From Otatea glauca (taxonomy: Eukaryota > Streptophyta > Magnoliopsida > Poales > Poaceae), in assembly GCA_036346275.1 (NCBI GenBank), contig CM070723.1, positions 48,748,743 to 48,812,742 of the forward strand: a stretch of DNA of 64,000 nt, given 5' to 3'. Below the pieces are notes generated by a model, which saw only the letters and a program-made list of their open reading frames with translations, did not search any database and had not been told where the DNA came from. Positions 13,518 through 24,174 of this stretch are shown here, in pieces; within the stretch, counting starts at the first letter, position 1, and every line of letters starts with the position of its first letter. The position numbers and the translations under genes are program-made.

Positions 13518-13680
13518 GCGTCAGCCAAGAAACAATCGGCTAAGATCACTTCCGTCCTGGGCTCTCAGGAAGAAGATGACAAAATTCTTGAGGACGTGGA
13601 GGCAATCATTGCTAAGGGCACTGTTGCATTATCGGCTTTGGGCGCAGGACTTTACAATCCTGGAGCCTAATCACCTCGTA
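13518..13680 (+). pseudogene. Coiled-coil ORF relic, 3' part with stop codon
   Basis: This continues the frame interrupted at 619. It reads ASAKKQSAKITSVL, then an acidic EEDDKILEDVEAIIAKG segment, and ends GLYNPGA at a TAA (13678-13680). It abuts the 3' end of the antisense pol remnant that follows, as expected for an antisense ORF at the 3' end of a Ty3 element. Confidence 0.5.
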
Positions 13681-13929
13681 AAAAATTTCATCTCAAATGC
13701 TTGTAATGTAGGCTGTTTAAAACAATATTTAGAATATTATCTGAATACTTTGTAATATTCATAATCGGTTGTTTAACCAATTATTTATTTAGGTTTCAAT
13801 TTTCCTCTCATGACGTGTGTAATCGGCTTGTAGTTTATTTTAATCTAGTCAGAATTAACTGCAGCGAGTTAATTTGGCGTATCACGACCGATAGTCATTT
13901 TTAGCCGATCATGACTCAACCCAAACACT

Positions 13930-15230
13930 TGGGTGGTATTTCTTTAGATATTTTTCTGTTAATCGCCTTAGAAAACACCACACCTTCCAGCGTTTCTAAA
14001 ATGTAAGAATTACCATGCACAAGTCGATGGATTCTATACGGTCCTTCCTATGTTGGGGACCACTTGTCAAATTGGTTATCTCTAACGTCGATAGGTAATA
14101 TAGTTTTCTAGATCAAATCGGCTTTACAAAATGATTCAGGCATGAACTTTTTGTTGTAAGCCTTCGCAACACTTGCGTTATTTTTCTTAAGACGGTCCAG
14201 TGTGCGCAAGAGTAACTCTACCAAATCATCCAAATTATCGACCATGAAATCCTTATATTCTTGAGCCGACAAGTCATTTTGCCTAGCTGTTCGTACGGAA
14301 ACAATATTGATTTCCACGGGCAAAACAGCTTCTTGCCCATAGACTAGCTGATAAGGCAATAATTTTGTTGCACCATGGTATGCAAGCCGATAGGCTCACA
14401 ATGACTCCGATAGCGTTACATGCTAATTCCTTAGTTTTTCATTGATTTCCCTTTTGATCAACTTTATCAAGGTTTTGTTGGACGATTCGGCTTGATCAAT
14501 AGCCTGAGCATAATAAGGCGATGAATTTAATAACTTAAGGCACAAACCTTTAGTAAAACCCTGAAACTCATCGGACATAAATACAGTGCCTCGATTAGTT
14601 GTAATAGATTGCGGTATTCCAAACCGATGGATAATATGCTCTGTAACAAATCCAGTAGCTTCAACACTTGTAACCTTTTTAAGCTGGATCGCCTAAACCC
14701 ATTTAGAAAAATAATCGATCACGGTCAATATGAATTTATGACCTTTGCTTGACGCAGAAAATATTTCCCCATCCTCTAAATGGCCACGACTTGATAATCG
14801 GATGCAAAGCTGATGCTGGAGCCAATTGCGCGTTGCCAAATTTCTGACAAGTCTGGCAGCCCTTGTAGTATTTGAAACAGACTTCTAGCACTGTCGACCA
14901 AAAATACCCAGTACGCCTTAGTAGCCACTTCATCTTTTGAGCCGATTGATGGGATCCACAAATACCTTCATGCACTTCTTACATAGCTACTTTAGCTTCC
15001 TCGGTTTCAAGACATCTTAGCAACAAACCCTCTAAAGTCCGATAATATAACACATTATCAAGGACAACATACTTTAAAGCTTGTTGCTTAATCCTCCGAT
15101 AAGTAGGTTTTGAGGGGTCGATCAAATACTCCATTATTTTGCCCGCCCATCATTAGTGGTTACACACTTGATCGTCTTTTTAATCAGCTCACATTCCTCA
15201 AATCGGCCAAAAACTTTATAGCTCGTTGAG
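13930..15230 (-). pseudogene. Integrase remnant of a Ty3-type (Tat-like) retrotransposon
   Basis: Read on the - strand, the zinc-binding module appears first (14975-14800: GICGSHQSAQKMKWLLRRT, then CQTCQKFGNAQ). A heavily frameshifted core follows, with a recognisable segment near 14640-14600 (IIHRFGIPQSITTNRGTVF). A C-terminal part comes next (14359-14108: MPYQLVYGQEAVLPVEI, then LDRLKKNNASVAKAYNKK), ending in a GPYRIHRL...NSYILETLEG tail near 14060-13990. The domain order and motifs match Tat/RIRE-like integrases. The RNase H and RT that should lie to the right are missing. Confidence 0.7.
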
Positions 15231-15444
15231 AAATATTGAAGGCCCTCTATGGTTTATTCAGACATGGCTGTATTGTGTTTTCAGCCGATCCATCCATCTT
15301 AACCCAGCTGACGAGACTCCCTTTCCTCGTGAAGAGATTTTAGGGGGTGGAGTTAAATATAGAAATAGCCGATCCTTTCGAGAGAGGTTTGTCTTGTGCT
15401 CTGGCAATGAATCTAATATTACTCCAGTCGGCTGAAGGAAATAT

Positions 15445-16068
15445 TTGGCTTTCTTTTTTGAACTCAACAGTGAAGACTTCAGCCAGCATGATTTTTTCAG
15501 CTACAAGGACGACAATGATTATCCGTATCCCTCATTCCTTCACTTATCAGTCGACAACCATTGCATGCGTGAAGAAACACTTGAGCTATTCAAGATTTTC
15601 CTGTCTCCAAGCGTGTTTTCTGTCGGCTTGCACACTAGAAACTGGACTTATTCTCCCTCATATGAATTTTATCATCCATCGGTATATACGAGGCAGCGGG
15701 GGTTTGGACAAGTTCCCCCTAGTTTTCAATTGTTCGATTGGCTTCAACCAAGGGAGCACATCCGTAATGCTTCTGCGGCCAATATTGCTCTTCATATGGC
15801 TGATGACATTCAACTCCAGAGGCCGCCGCATTTGTTTTTGCACATTCGAAGGGCAGAAAGTTTTACATGGTGGTGGTCGGCTATAAATGAAGCCTTATAC
15901 CCATCTTCCTGGAGTGTATCGACTGTTATGGCCACATTTTTTCCGAATCTTCCTTCACCGTCATTGATAGCTAACATCGGTAGTAATAGCTCGAGTTCTA
16001 GTGAAGCTAGCTCATCGGGTTGTACTAACTCGAGCTTTGTAAATATCACCGGCGAGGTATCGGGTTGA
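15445..16068 (+). CDS. Hypothetical transposon-associated protein (plant-mobile-domain-like), fragment
   Basis: This is a 207-codon open frame with a strong protein-like composition: FFSYKDDNDYPYPSFLHL, CMREETLELFKIFLSP, YSPSYEFYHPSVYTRQRGF and ALHMADDIQLQRPPHLF. It resembles proteins annotated in grasses next to retroelements, distantly like the aminotransferase-like plant mobile domain; this is from memory and unconfirmed. No initiator ATG lies at the proper place and the frame runs in from upstream, so the 5' end is unclear. A + strand frame near 16150-16260 may continue it after an intron or frameshift. It sits where RNase H/RT of the neighbouring - strand element would be expected, which suggests a rearrangement. 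Confidence 0.45.
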   Translation: MAFFFELNSEDFSQHDFFSYKDDNDYPYPSFLHLSVDNHCMREETLELFKIFLSPSVFSVGLHTRNWTYSPSYEFYHPSVYTRQRGFGQVPPSFQLFDWLQPREHIRNASAANIALHMADDIQLQRPPHLFLHIRRAESFTWWWSAINEALYPSSWSVSTVMATFFPNLPSPSLIANIGSNSSSSSEASSSGCTNSSFVNITGEVSG

Positions 16069-16790
16069 AGTAGATCTTCGTTTCTTAACACTTCACACAT
16101 TATTGAATTGAATTCTAATCGGCTTCTAGATCTGCTCTTCTTTTTCAGACCAAGGTGACTGGCAAGAAGGTCGTCTCTGACCTTATGGGCACCAGCCAAG
16201 CCACTATGCGGCCACTTCGGACTACTGTAACAATCGACAAAGATCTAAGCAGCCAAAAAGCTGATCAAATCTGGGGTAATGGTAAGTCTAAGCAGCTGAT
16301 TAGTGCTGAATAGATGGTAGATAAAGATAGGCTTTCCCGAAGAAGGCGATGCGCAACAAAATCGGAGAAAACCAAACCTGATTGGCGTAATCGATGAAGA
16401 TCAACAATCGGCGATGCGTAACTTTATTGATCAAAATTGGATTAGAGAAAAGATTCTATGTTAGAAGACTTCTCTTAGTTGACAAGAAAGTAAATAAAAA
16501 ATAATGTGAGTTGTTTGATTGGTTGTGTTGTTCTCTCGCTTGTCCTTGATCATCTTTTATAACACATTGGCCATTTGTATCCTTTTTCGATACGTTGTTC
16601 ACCATGATCCGTATCGGCTTTTACTCGGATAGAATTTCCAAAGTTTGAATCAACATCGGTCATAATTCTATTTCAACTCATCCTTCGTTATCCGATATCG
16701 GCCAAAATATACTTTTATCTTTAGACTGACAATTCAACCATACCTTGCTAAATTTAGTGCAAACACATAGCTAAAAAATTAAGATGCCCA
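16069..16790. other. Retroelement-derived remnant, no gene recognised
   Basis: The first 200 bases may continue the upstream ORF. The rest contains repeated short motifs (ATCGGCGATGCG, ATCGATGAAGATCAACAATC) of the same style as the neighbouring decayed element. No LTR boundary could be fixed. Confidence 0.3.
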
Positions 16791-19000
16791 ATCTACCGAG
16801 GGGCATGACGTCATCACCGAAAGGACGTACGTACACATGCGGGTCCCGCCGAGACGTCATCGTCCGTTTCACCAACCACCGGTAGGATCGAGCTCCATGG
16901 ACGGGCGTGTGTTAGCCGCCACTGCCGGTCAGCGTCCAGTCGGACAGCGATCGATACCCGGTCCCTTCCGTTTGATTTGCATGCGATGCTGACCAGCTTG
17001 TTAATTTTTCTTTGACGACTGAATTAAAAGGACAAGGCCAAGCTTCCTTCCTTCCTCTTCTTCCCTCGGCTCGATCGGCAACCAACTGCTATAGCCAGCA
17101 GAGTCAAAGAATTGTGCTCTCCTATCGAGGAAAACGACCCGGTAAGCTAGCTCCATCCACGTATACCAACGAGATCGAGAACGTGAGGTTGGTTCTAATT
17201 CGTGTAATATTCCTTTTCCTAGATTAAAACATAATCTTTTTTTTTTACAAATCTGGTATTCTTTTTAAAAATATTCTTCTCTTCGATCGCGAAAAACACG
17301 GCAGATGACACGTATCACCTGTCGGATCCTAGTAGTGCGGTAAGTTTTCTACCGAGCACCCTATCCTCGATATGTTCATCAATTAAGCATTTTGATGAGT
17401 CATTTAATTAATTACTTTAATTATTTAATCACATAATTAAATGACTTTACCTAATGAAATGACTAATTAAGTCACGTACCGAGCCAGCATAGCTCGCCAC
17501 CTTGATACCAAGCAAGCATAGTATACTCCATGTATACTAGCTCCCGTGGATTTAGAGGGGATGTGTTTGCAACTGAGGATTAGCCCATTTATTTCCTTCC
17601 GAAGGTTCCTCTTTTCTGTGCTTTCGGAGGAAAAGGAAATTAAAAGAGGTGAGAGCTTATGCGAAATTTTCCTTTGAAAGTTCCAATGCGATCTTCCTCT
17701 CCATCTCTTTCTCTCTCACAAACATATATCGATTTTTAATGTTAATTTCCTACGTTTTTCACGCAATTGATCCAAACACCATATTTTTGTATATATTATG
17801 CACTTACATTTGTATCCATTTCCAGTGATTCGCCATTTCTTATGTTTTTAACTTCCTACGTTCCAAACAGGCCTTTGCCTTTTCTTTTACGTATAAAAGA
17901 TACAATTTTCACATGTAGATGCAAAAGTTAATGTTTTTTATATCCGGCCATCTTACCAAGGCGGATTACACTGGTCGATCTTCCTGTTGTAATAATCACA
18001 AAAGAAAAAGGAAAATCTCATACTCGATCGTAGTGCTAGACTCCTAGTCAATTTTCATTCGGTGGTTGTTGAGGACTGGATATCACATGCAGTACATGTT
18101 GCAAGGAGGATGGCCAAATTCGTCTCTCAAACACGTACACTTGCACTTTCACCACGTTTTGACAAAGTACTCGTGTAGATGGATGCATCAAGGTATTTTA
18201 TTGCCCATGCATCTTCCTCGCCTAATTTCCCTGTTCTTTCCTCGACAGCGGGCCGGGGAAGAACCGGCATGCATGCATGCGTGTATGGTCGCTTTCCAAT
18301 GGTGGATTGACACAAAGCAATATATTGCCGCCCGAGAACGAAGAAGATGGGGTTTGCTAATTTGCTTTTTTAGGTAACAAAATGGTGTGGTTTAAAAGTT
18401 TCAGTAATCTGGCATTGGGTGGTCGATCAACTTCTACGTCTGTCCATCTATCTATTGTCAACTGAAACATATGTTGAGCAACCATAGTCACATCGTACGT
18501 AACTACGTGATTACAAGAGCTAGCAGTGCTTTTATATATTCCCTCCTAATATAATTTGCATAAATCTTGAAGCAAGTAAAACGGTAAGTAATCAATATCC
18601 ACCATTCATTTATACTTTAATATTTGTGTAACGTTTCATCGTATCCTCAATTGGACGGAACAAACAAGGATTCAAAGCGAGATAATCTTTTATACATAAG
18701 ATTATATATACTAAAAATATTGTAGAGGAGCAAAACAACACTCCAAACACTTACAATATATGTTTTAAAAGCTTTTTTTTCCAAAAAATGAGTAATAATC
18801 TGAATCAACGAAGAACAACAAACAAAACTATGCGCACGTGCCACAAACGAATAAAACCCGGAAAGCGAAAACCCCACGAGTGACGAGTAGTCAGGCACGG
18901 GGCACCGAGTCACTGACAGCCGCGGCCCACCCAGCAGGCGCAGCCACCTCGGCCCACCAACCCAGGCCCCACACCATGGCCCACCCAGTAGCCCAAGCCT
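16791..19000. other. Intergenic region upstream of TSA
   Basis: It is mostly AT-rich and non-coding. It includes ACGTCATC motifs near 16806-16865, an inverted repeat at 17398-17446, and a segment near 17560-17875 that begins GATGTGTTTGCAACTG and ends TCCAAACAGGCC, MITE-like but without clean termini. No credible gene was seen. Confidence 0.4.
17398..17446. repeat. Perfect 13-bp inverted repeat (potential hairpin)
   Basis: The arms AGTCATTTAATTA (17398-17410) and TAATTAAATGACT (17434-17446) are exact reverse complements separated by 23 bp of AT-rich sequence. It may be the core of a decayed MITE. Confidence 0.6.
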
Positions 19001-19002
19001 CC

Positions 19003-19010
19003 TATTAATA
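19003..19010 (+). promoter_or_regulatory. Possible TATA box of TSA
   Basis: TATTAATA lies 91 bp upstream of the TSA start codon in otherwise GC-rich sequence, a plausible distance for a short plant 5' UTR. This is inferred from position only. Confidence 0.35.
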
Positions 19011-19100
19011 CGGCTTATCCGAGCCAGTGAGTCGAGCACGACGTCGAACACCGTGCGCGCACCGCCGGTCAGGGGCCAGCCACCACCTCGCGTCGCACCC

Positions 19101-22100
19101 ATGGCGTCCGCGCTCAAGGCCGCCTCCACCTCGTCGGTGTCGCTTGCCGTCGCCGCGGCGCCGAGGGGGCGCGGCGCGGCGGGGAGGGTCTCGTTCCGGG
19201 GGCCCGCCGCGCCCATGATCGCCGTCAGGGCGGAGGCGGCGGCGGCCGTGGCCGGGGACAAGCTCAACATCTCGGGCACCTTCTCCAAGCTCAGGGAGCA
19301 GGGCAAGGTGAGCTTTTCTTAGGCCCTCCCTGATTTTGCGATTTTATTTATTTTATTGCCCCGTATATGATGGTGGGCAGGGTTAATGATACCGTCTCGA
19401 AGTAAGATTTCGACCATCCGTCGGTATCGAAAATCGCAAAAAATTGCTCGAGATTCGTTGAAAACAAAACGTTTGGAAAATCAAACGAATTTGAAATTTT
19501 GTCATATCGCCAGCGAATTTCACGAGAAATGGATGAAAACCACTCGAAAAAACTCGAATTTTGAGTGGTTTTTTTGCGAAAACCGGCGAGAGTTGGAAAA
19601 AAAATGGGGAAAAATCGCAAAAAAAAAAATATTTTAAAAATCCATTAAAGGCCCAAAAAATAGGAAAAATGTAAGGAATATATAAACAAAATATGGAAAA
19701 ATACGAAAAAATTCCGGTATGATCTTTCCTAAATATGGAAAAATTTCGATATGACCTTTGCTATATTTTAGACAATTGCAAGTTGTAAAGTAGGCACTTA
19801 GCAATAACTTGTAAACAGATAATCTTTCATTTCAATATTACTCACATATCAATCCAACAAGTGCAAAAATAGTCATTCACATAATGACATACCAATACCA
19901 TTCACATATCAGCATCATTTGCATTTCAATAACTTTCATTTGAAGTTGTCAAGTAAGCATAGCTTCGTCGTTCTTTCATTGTCACATATATGCCATGTTC
20001 CATCTACATAGACAAAATGTTAGTAAAAAAATTGCTTGTGTCAAATTGCAGGCTGTACAACAAAATAAGTGTAGAATATAACTAGTGAAATAGAGTACAA
20101 CTTTCATACTAAAGTTTTGGTAGTTCATGCATGTATACAACGAGAAGTAAGCTTTTCAATATTGGATAATATTAACATATTAAAATATATCATAGCAAGA
20201 TAATTTCTATGCATACAGATATCACTACTTGAACAAATAGTACCATTTTCGGGTGTCGTCCATTGCTACTAAATATACTTCAACAAATATTGCTACTAAA
20301 TATAATTGAACAAATATTGGTACTAAATATACTTCAACAAATATTGCTACTAAATATAATTGAACAAATATTGCTACTAAATATAATTGAACAAATATTG
20401 CTACTTGACATACTTGAACAAATATTGCTACTAAATAATTGAACAAATATTGTTACTAAAATATGTTGAAGTAAATATTGCTACTTGACATACTGAAGTC
20501 TATAGGCCAAGCTTTTTTTTTATAGCTTTTCTATTATCTACATTTTGAATGGCTCAAAAACATCTCCAAACTTCGCTTTTTCAAAAAAATATTCACACCG
20601 GAGGTTATAAAGCTATTAATACTAATTTTAGGGAATTATTGGATATTTTTTTTCAAATTTTCCGAATTGTTTGAATTTGAATTTAAACTTCACCGGTGAA
20701 CTGAGCGGTTTCATTTTTCGAACCGGAGCGGTACGAGCGGTTTTTGGAACCCTGATGGTGGGTAAGTTAGGGCGAGGTCAAATCTCGCAGGGGCCTTTGA
20801 GCCATTCTGTTGTTCCATTTCGTCGTGTTAGATTGGATGGACGGACGGCTTTAGGAAGCGCCGCATCGTTCGAGCTGTGGTCAACAGATTGGTTATGATT
20901 TTATATGATATGAGCTGTGAAAGAACCAGGGATGCCCATTTCTGCCCTTGGCCATGCTAACCTAGTGCTATTTTCTCGCAAAAGGATGTAAATAATGTTT
21001 ATGATGCACTTTGCTGATAAAAGCCAGTTCTTGTAAGAGGTTAATGTCAAATGAATTTCACCACTCTGTCATGTCTCTTTTTCTGCCAGTTTTAGTGCCA
21101 AAATCAGTCCATATGTCTGTGCTGTCATATTTATAATCGATTGTCTGAGATGTGATATTTTTCCAGATCAGCATTTATGTTCATACATAACTTTTTTTCC
21201 CTTTTTGTGATATGGTTCAAGTTGTCTGTTGGTTCTGATCTCTTATATTTGCAAACTTTCAGACTGCCTTCATTCCATTCATCACTGCTGGTGATCCTGA
21301 CTTGGCAACCACAGCAAAAGCACTGAAGATTCTTGACGCGTGTGGTTCAGATGTGATTGAATTGGGTGTGCCTTACTCTGATCCATTGGCTGATGGTCCT
21401 GTTATTCAGGTATATTACATAACACATATGCTATTATCATACTATATTTTGCAGTTTTGTGTGCTTCAGCTTATAAGTTTTTGCTTTTTGGTCGCATCAT
21501 TTTAGGCTTCCGCCACACGTGCTCTGTCAAAAGGCACCAAGTTTGAGGATGTCATCTCTATGGTAAAGGAGGTGATACCTGAGCTGTCCTGTCCAGTAGC
21601 GCTTTTCACATATTACAACCCGATTCTGAAGCGTGGTATCGCAAACTTCATGACTGTTGTAAAAGAAGCCGGTGTGCATGGTAGTATTCTTATATAGTTA
21701 ATAACATGAATTTGCTCATGTCCTTTTACATTAAAATGCCGTTCTATTCATACACTCACCTAATTAATTAGCTGGAGTACGATATTTCTTCTCCTGTATC
21801 TTAGTTTGACTAATACAGAACATTGATTCAGATAGACAATTGAGTAAAATTAAACTTTGTATAACAACATAGACAAGTGGTTACAGCTGTTTTTCGGTAC
21901 TAGAGTTGCATCAGCACTCCCAGATTGTAGGTTGTTATATTATGTGTGTATTTTACAAGTTGCACTTTGTATATTGATCTTAACAATATGATACTTTTTG
22001 TCAAATTTCCTTTTTGATTGTGACAATCAAGTTACTTATGTATTACTATGTTGCAGGTCTTGTGGTACCTGATGTTCCTCTGGAAGAGACAGATATCTTG

Positions 22101-23494
22101 AGGAGTGAAGCTGCCAAGAACAACCTAGAGCTGGTAGGCCCTCTCTCATGCTATGATATGTAGTCTGACCCCCTGTAAAACATTTTACATCTCTATTTGT
22201 CGGGTCAACTTTTGGGCCTAAATAGGATCAAGGATTCCTGGTAAACTTTCCATTTGTTGCAATTGTGCATTACTGAGAAACTAGTTATTTAGTGCATGCG
22301 TCCTGAGCCTGCAGTTTCCGTATCTTTTCCTCTCATAGTAAACTACAACATCTGATTCACATGGTAGTGGACAAACTTCATACTGTCTCTGTTATTTGAC
22401 TTTGGTGCTGAATAGGAAAGAATAATGAAGATGCTTCTTTTGTCTGTGTCTGTGTAATTTGAGGTCACATTATTTGTTGTGCCAATTGAGTTATTTAATA
22501 GGGATTATTTTCATGAATGGCTGCAGGTGCTACTGACCACACCAACTACACCAACAGAAAGAATGGAGAAAATTACTAAGGTTTCGGAAGGATTTATTTA
22601 TCTTGTGAGTTTCTAGAACTTCCTAACTGTTTTCTAAAAACTGTTCTCACATGGCATTTCTCCTGATTCTCAGTTAGTAATTTTGCACCTCAAAATAGTC
22701 AAACTAGCATATATAAGATTTAAGAAGAAAGGTAGCTGAGTACAGTATACGTATTGCACATTAACTAGTAACTTTCTATACAACCTATTCCATCTCAAGT
22801 AAACTTTGTAAACTGAAATAATCATGCAGCTGTGCTGGCATGCTAGAACTAGAAAATACAATGCAAAAAACAATGGTTTGAAAAGATTGAGGCACCTCAA
22901 TTACTTGCCTATCACTTCCCCATTTAGATTTTTGATGATAGGCAACTGGATTTCACTCTACAATGTTCGATACTACTACTCTCTGTTGAATTTGGTTGAT
23001 GATAGCCAACTAGATGCATGATGGGCTGGTTGTTAACTTGTATATTTATACTCAGGTAAGCACTGTTGGAGTTACAGGCACACGTACAAATGTCAGTGCC
23101 AAGGTGCAATCTCTTCTTCAGGATATTAAGCAGGTTTGTATCATCCTTGTTTTTTCAATTATTACCTAGCGAACTGTTGTGGCTGTTATAGGATGCTTAT
23201 AGAACATCTTGTGCTTATTATAGGTCACAGAAAAGGCTGTGGCTGTTGGCTTTGGGGTGTCGACTCCAGAGCATGTGAAGCAGGTAAATCATACTCAACA
23301 ACTTTCTGCTTATTTGCATGACCTTTGACAACCTTGTTGCTTCATTGTTTCTAATGCAGATCGCGGGATGGGGCGCAGATGGTGTAATCATCGGGAGCGC
23401 AATGGTGAGGCAATTGGGTGAAGCTGCTTCTCCTGAAGAAGGATTGAAGAAGCTAGAACAATTAGCCAAGAACCTAAAGGCTGCATTGCCTTGA
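19101..23494 (+). CDS. TSA: Tryptophan synthase alpha chain, plastid, 8 exons, complete
   Basis: Exons: 19101-19307, 21263-21409, 21506-21680, 22057-22133, 22527-22604, 23056-23133, 23224-23283 and 23360-23494. All splice sites are GT-AG and all phases agree, giving 318 aa. The first ~50 residues are Ala/Ser/Arg-rich, like a chloroplast transit peptide. The enzyme cleaves indole-3-glycerol phosphate to indole and glyceraldehyde 3-phosphate, passing indole to the beta chain for tryptophan. Exon 2 carries [17 protein letters not shown], which holds the catalytic Glu and Asp. [10 protein letters not shown] and the phosphate-binding [14 protein letters not shown] are also present. The intact YSDPLADGP and FTYYNPI favour true TSA over the related lyases BX1/IGL, whose maize members have altered residues here (from memory). 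Intron 1 is enlarged by a hAT insertion. Confidence 0.95.
19370..20762. mobile_element. Non-autonomous hAT element in TSA intron 1, with 8-bp duplication
   Basis: The element proper is 19378-20754 (1377 bp). It begins CAGGGTTAATGATACCG and ends GGAACCCTG, so it has short CAGGGTT-type inverted ends. The 8-bp duplication ATGGTGGG is perfect on both sides (19370-19377 and 20755-20762), diagnostic of hAT transposition. It encodes no transposase. It carries a 27-bp minisatellite, and its ends resemble those of the element at 57764-58705. It lies wholly within the intron and does not touch splice sites. Confidence 0.85.
20263..20498. repeat. 27-bp minisatellite, about 9 copies
   Basis: The tandem unit is close to TTGCTACTAAATATAATTGA plus ACAAATA. 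Copies alternate between a CTTCAACAAATA and an ATTGAACAAATA variant, with later copies carrying CTTGACATACTTG. The repeat lies inside the hAT element. Confidence 0.85.
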
Positions 23495-24174
23495 AACAAG
23501 CAGTTTCGTGGGGAACAGAACATAGAGATCAAATGTTTGTAGTTCTGTTTTAAAGGGAGCATTGGAAGCTTGACTTTTCCTATTTAGGTTTCCGGGGTTG
23601 CTTTTGTGTAGTGAAAATAATTGTATCCTTGTGTTGAATGCTTGAATGAATAAATCAAGGTTAGAATTATAAACATTGCAAAAGATGATGTCTATTTCCC
23701 TTGCTTGAAAGATGAAATATTGATGCAAAATTATCGCGAGTGGATATGAATAAGGTTGTGAACTTGTGATCACGTGTGGCTGACTGAAATTTGTCATCTG
23801 AAATTTGTGTCGATGGACGAGGCAACATGATCATGGTTCTGAATATGGCACTACTTTCGGACATTCTTCAAGCTTTAATCTGCTAGGATTCCAGGGCCCT
23901 CTGGCCCCAGGTAATGCCCACTCTTTTCTGTTTCTAAATAGTATTACGTAGTGTTTATCATGTTCACGTGACTTCGTAAGTCAACATGACAGGTGAAGCG
24001 TATGTATCTCAAGCCGAGTCAAGATCGGAGAAGTCAAACTACTTCATGCTTGCATTTTGCACCTTTAAATCAGATCAAATGGCTAATGTTATGATGATAT
24101 ACCCCTATTTTATTTTCTGATTATAAATGGGATGCCCATTACTTGTTGAATTAAATAATCCAGGAAGATCTATG
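23495..24174. other. TSA 3' region and intergenic spacer
   Basis: The first ~180 bases are probably 3' UTR, with an AATAAATCAAGG poly(A)-like signal at about 23648. The remainder holds no recognisable gene. Confidence 0.45.

Noticed and set aside
17555..17880. Possible MITE with GTGTTTGCAAC / CCAAACAGG ends
   Set aside because: The inverted ends match poorly and no target duplication could be found.
20225..20446. - strand frame with repeated VAIFVQLYL
   Set aside because: It is the translation of the 27-bp minisatellite in the hAT element.
19101..23494. Alternative call as BX1 or IGL (indole-3-glycerol phosphate lyase)
   Set aside because: The active-site region reads [10 protein letters not shown] and FTYYNPI, as in true TSA, not the altered versions I recall for maize BX1.
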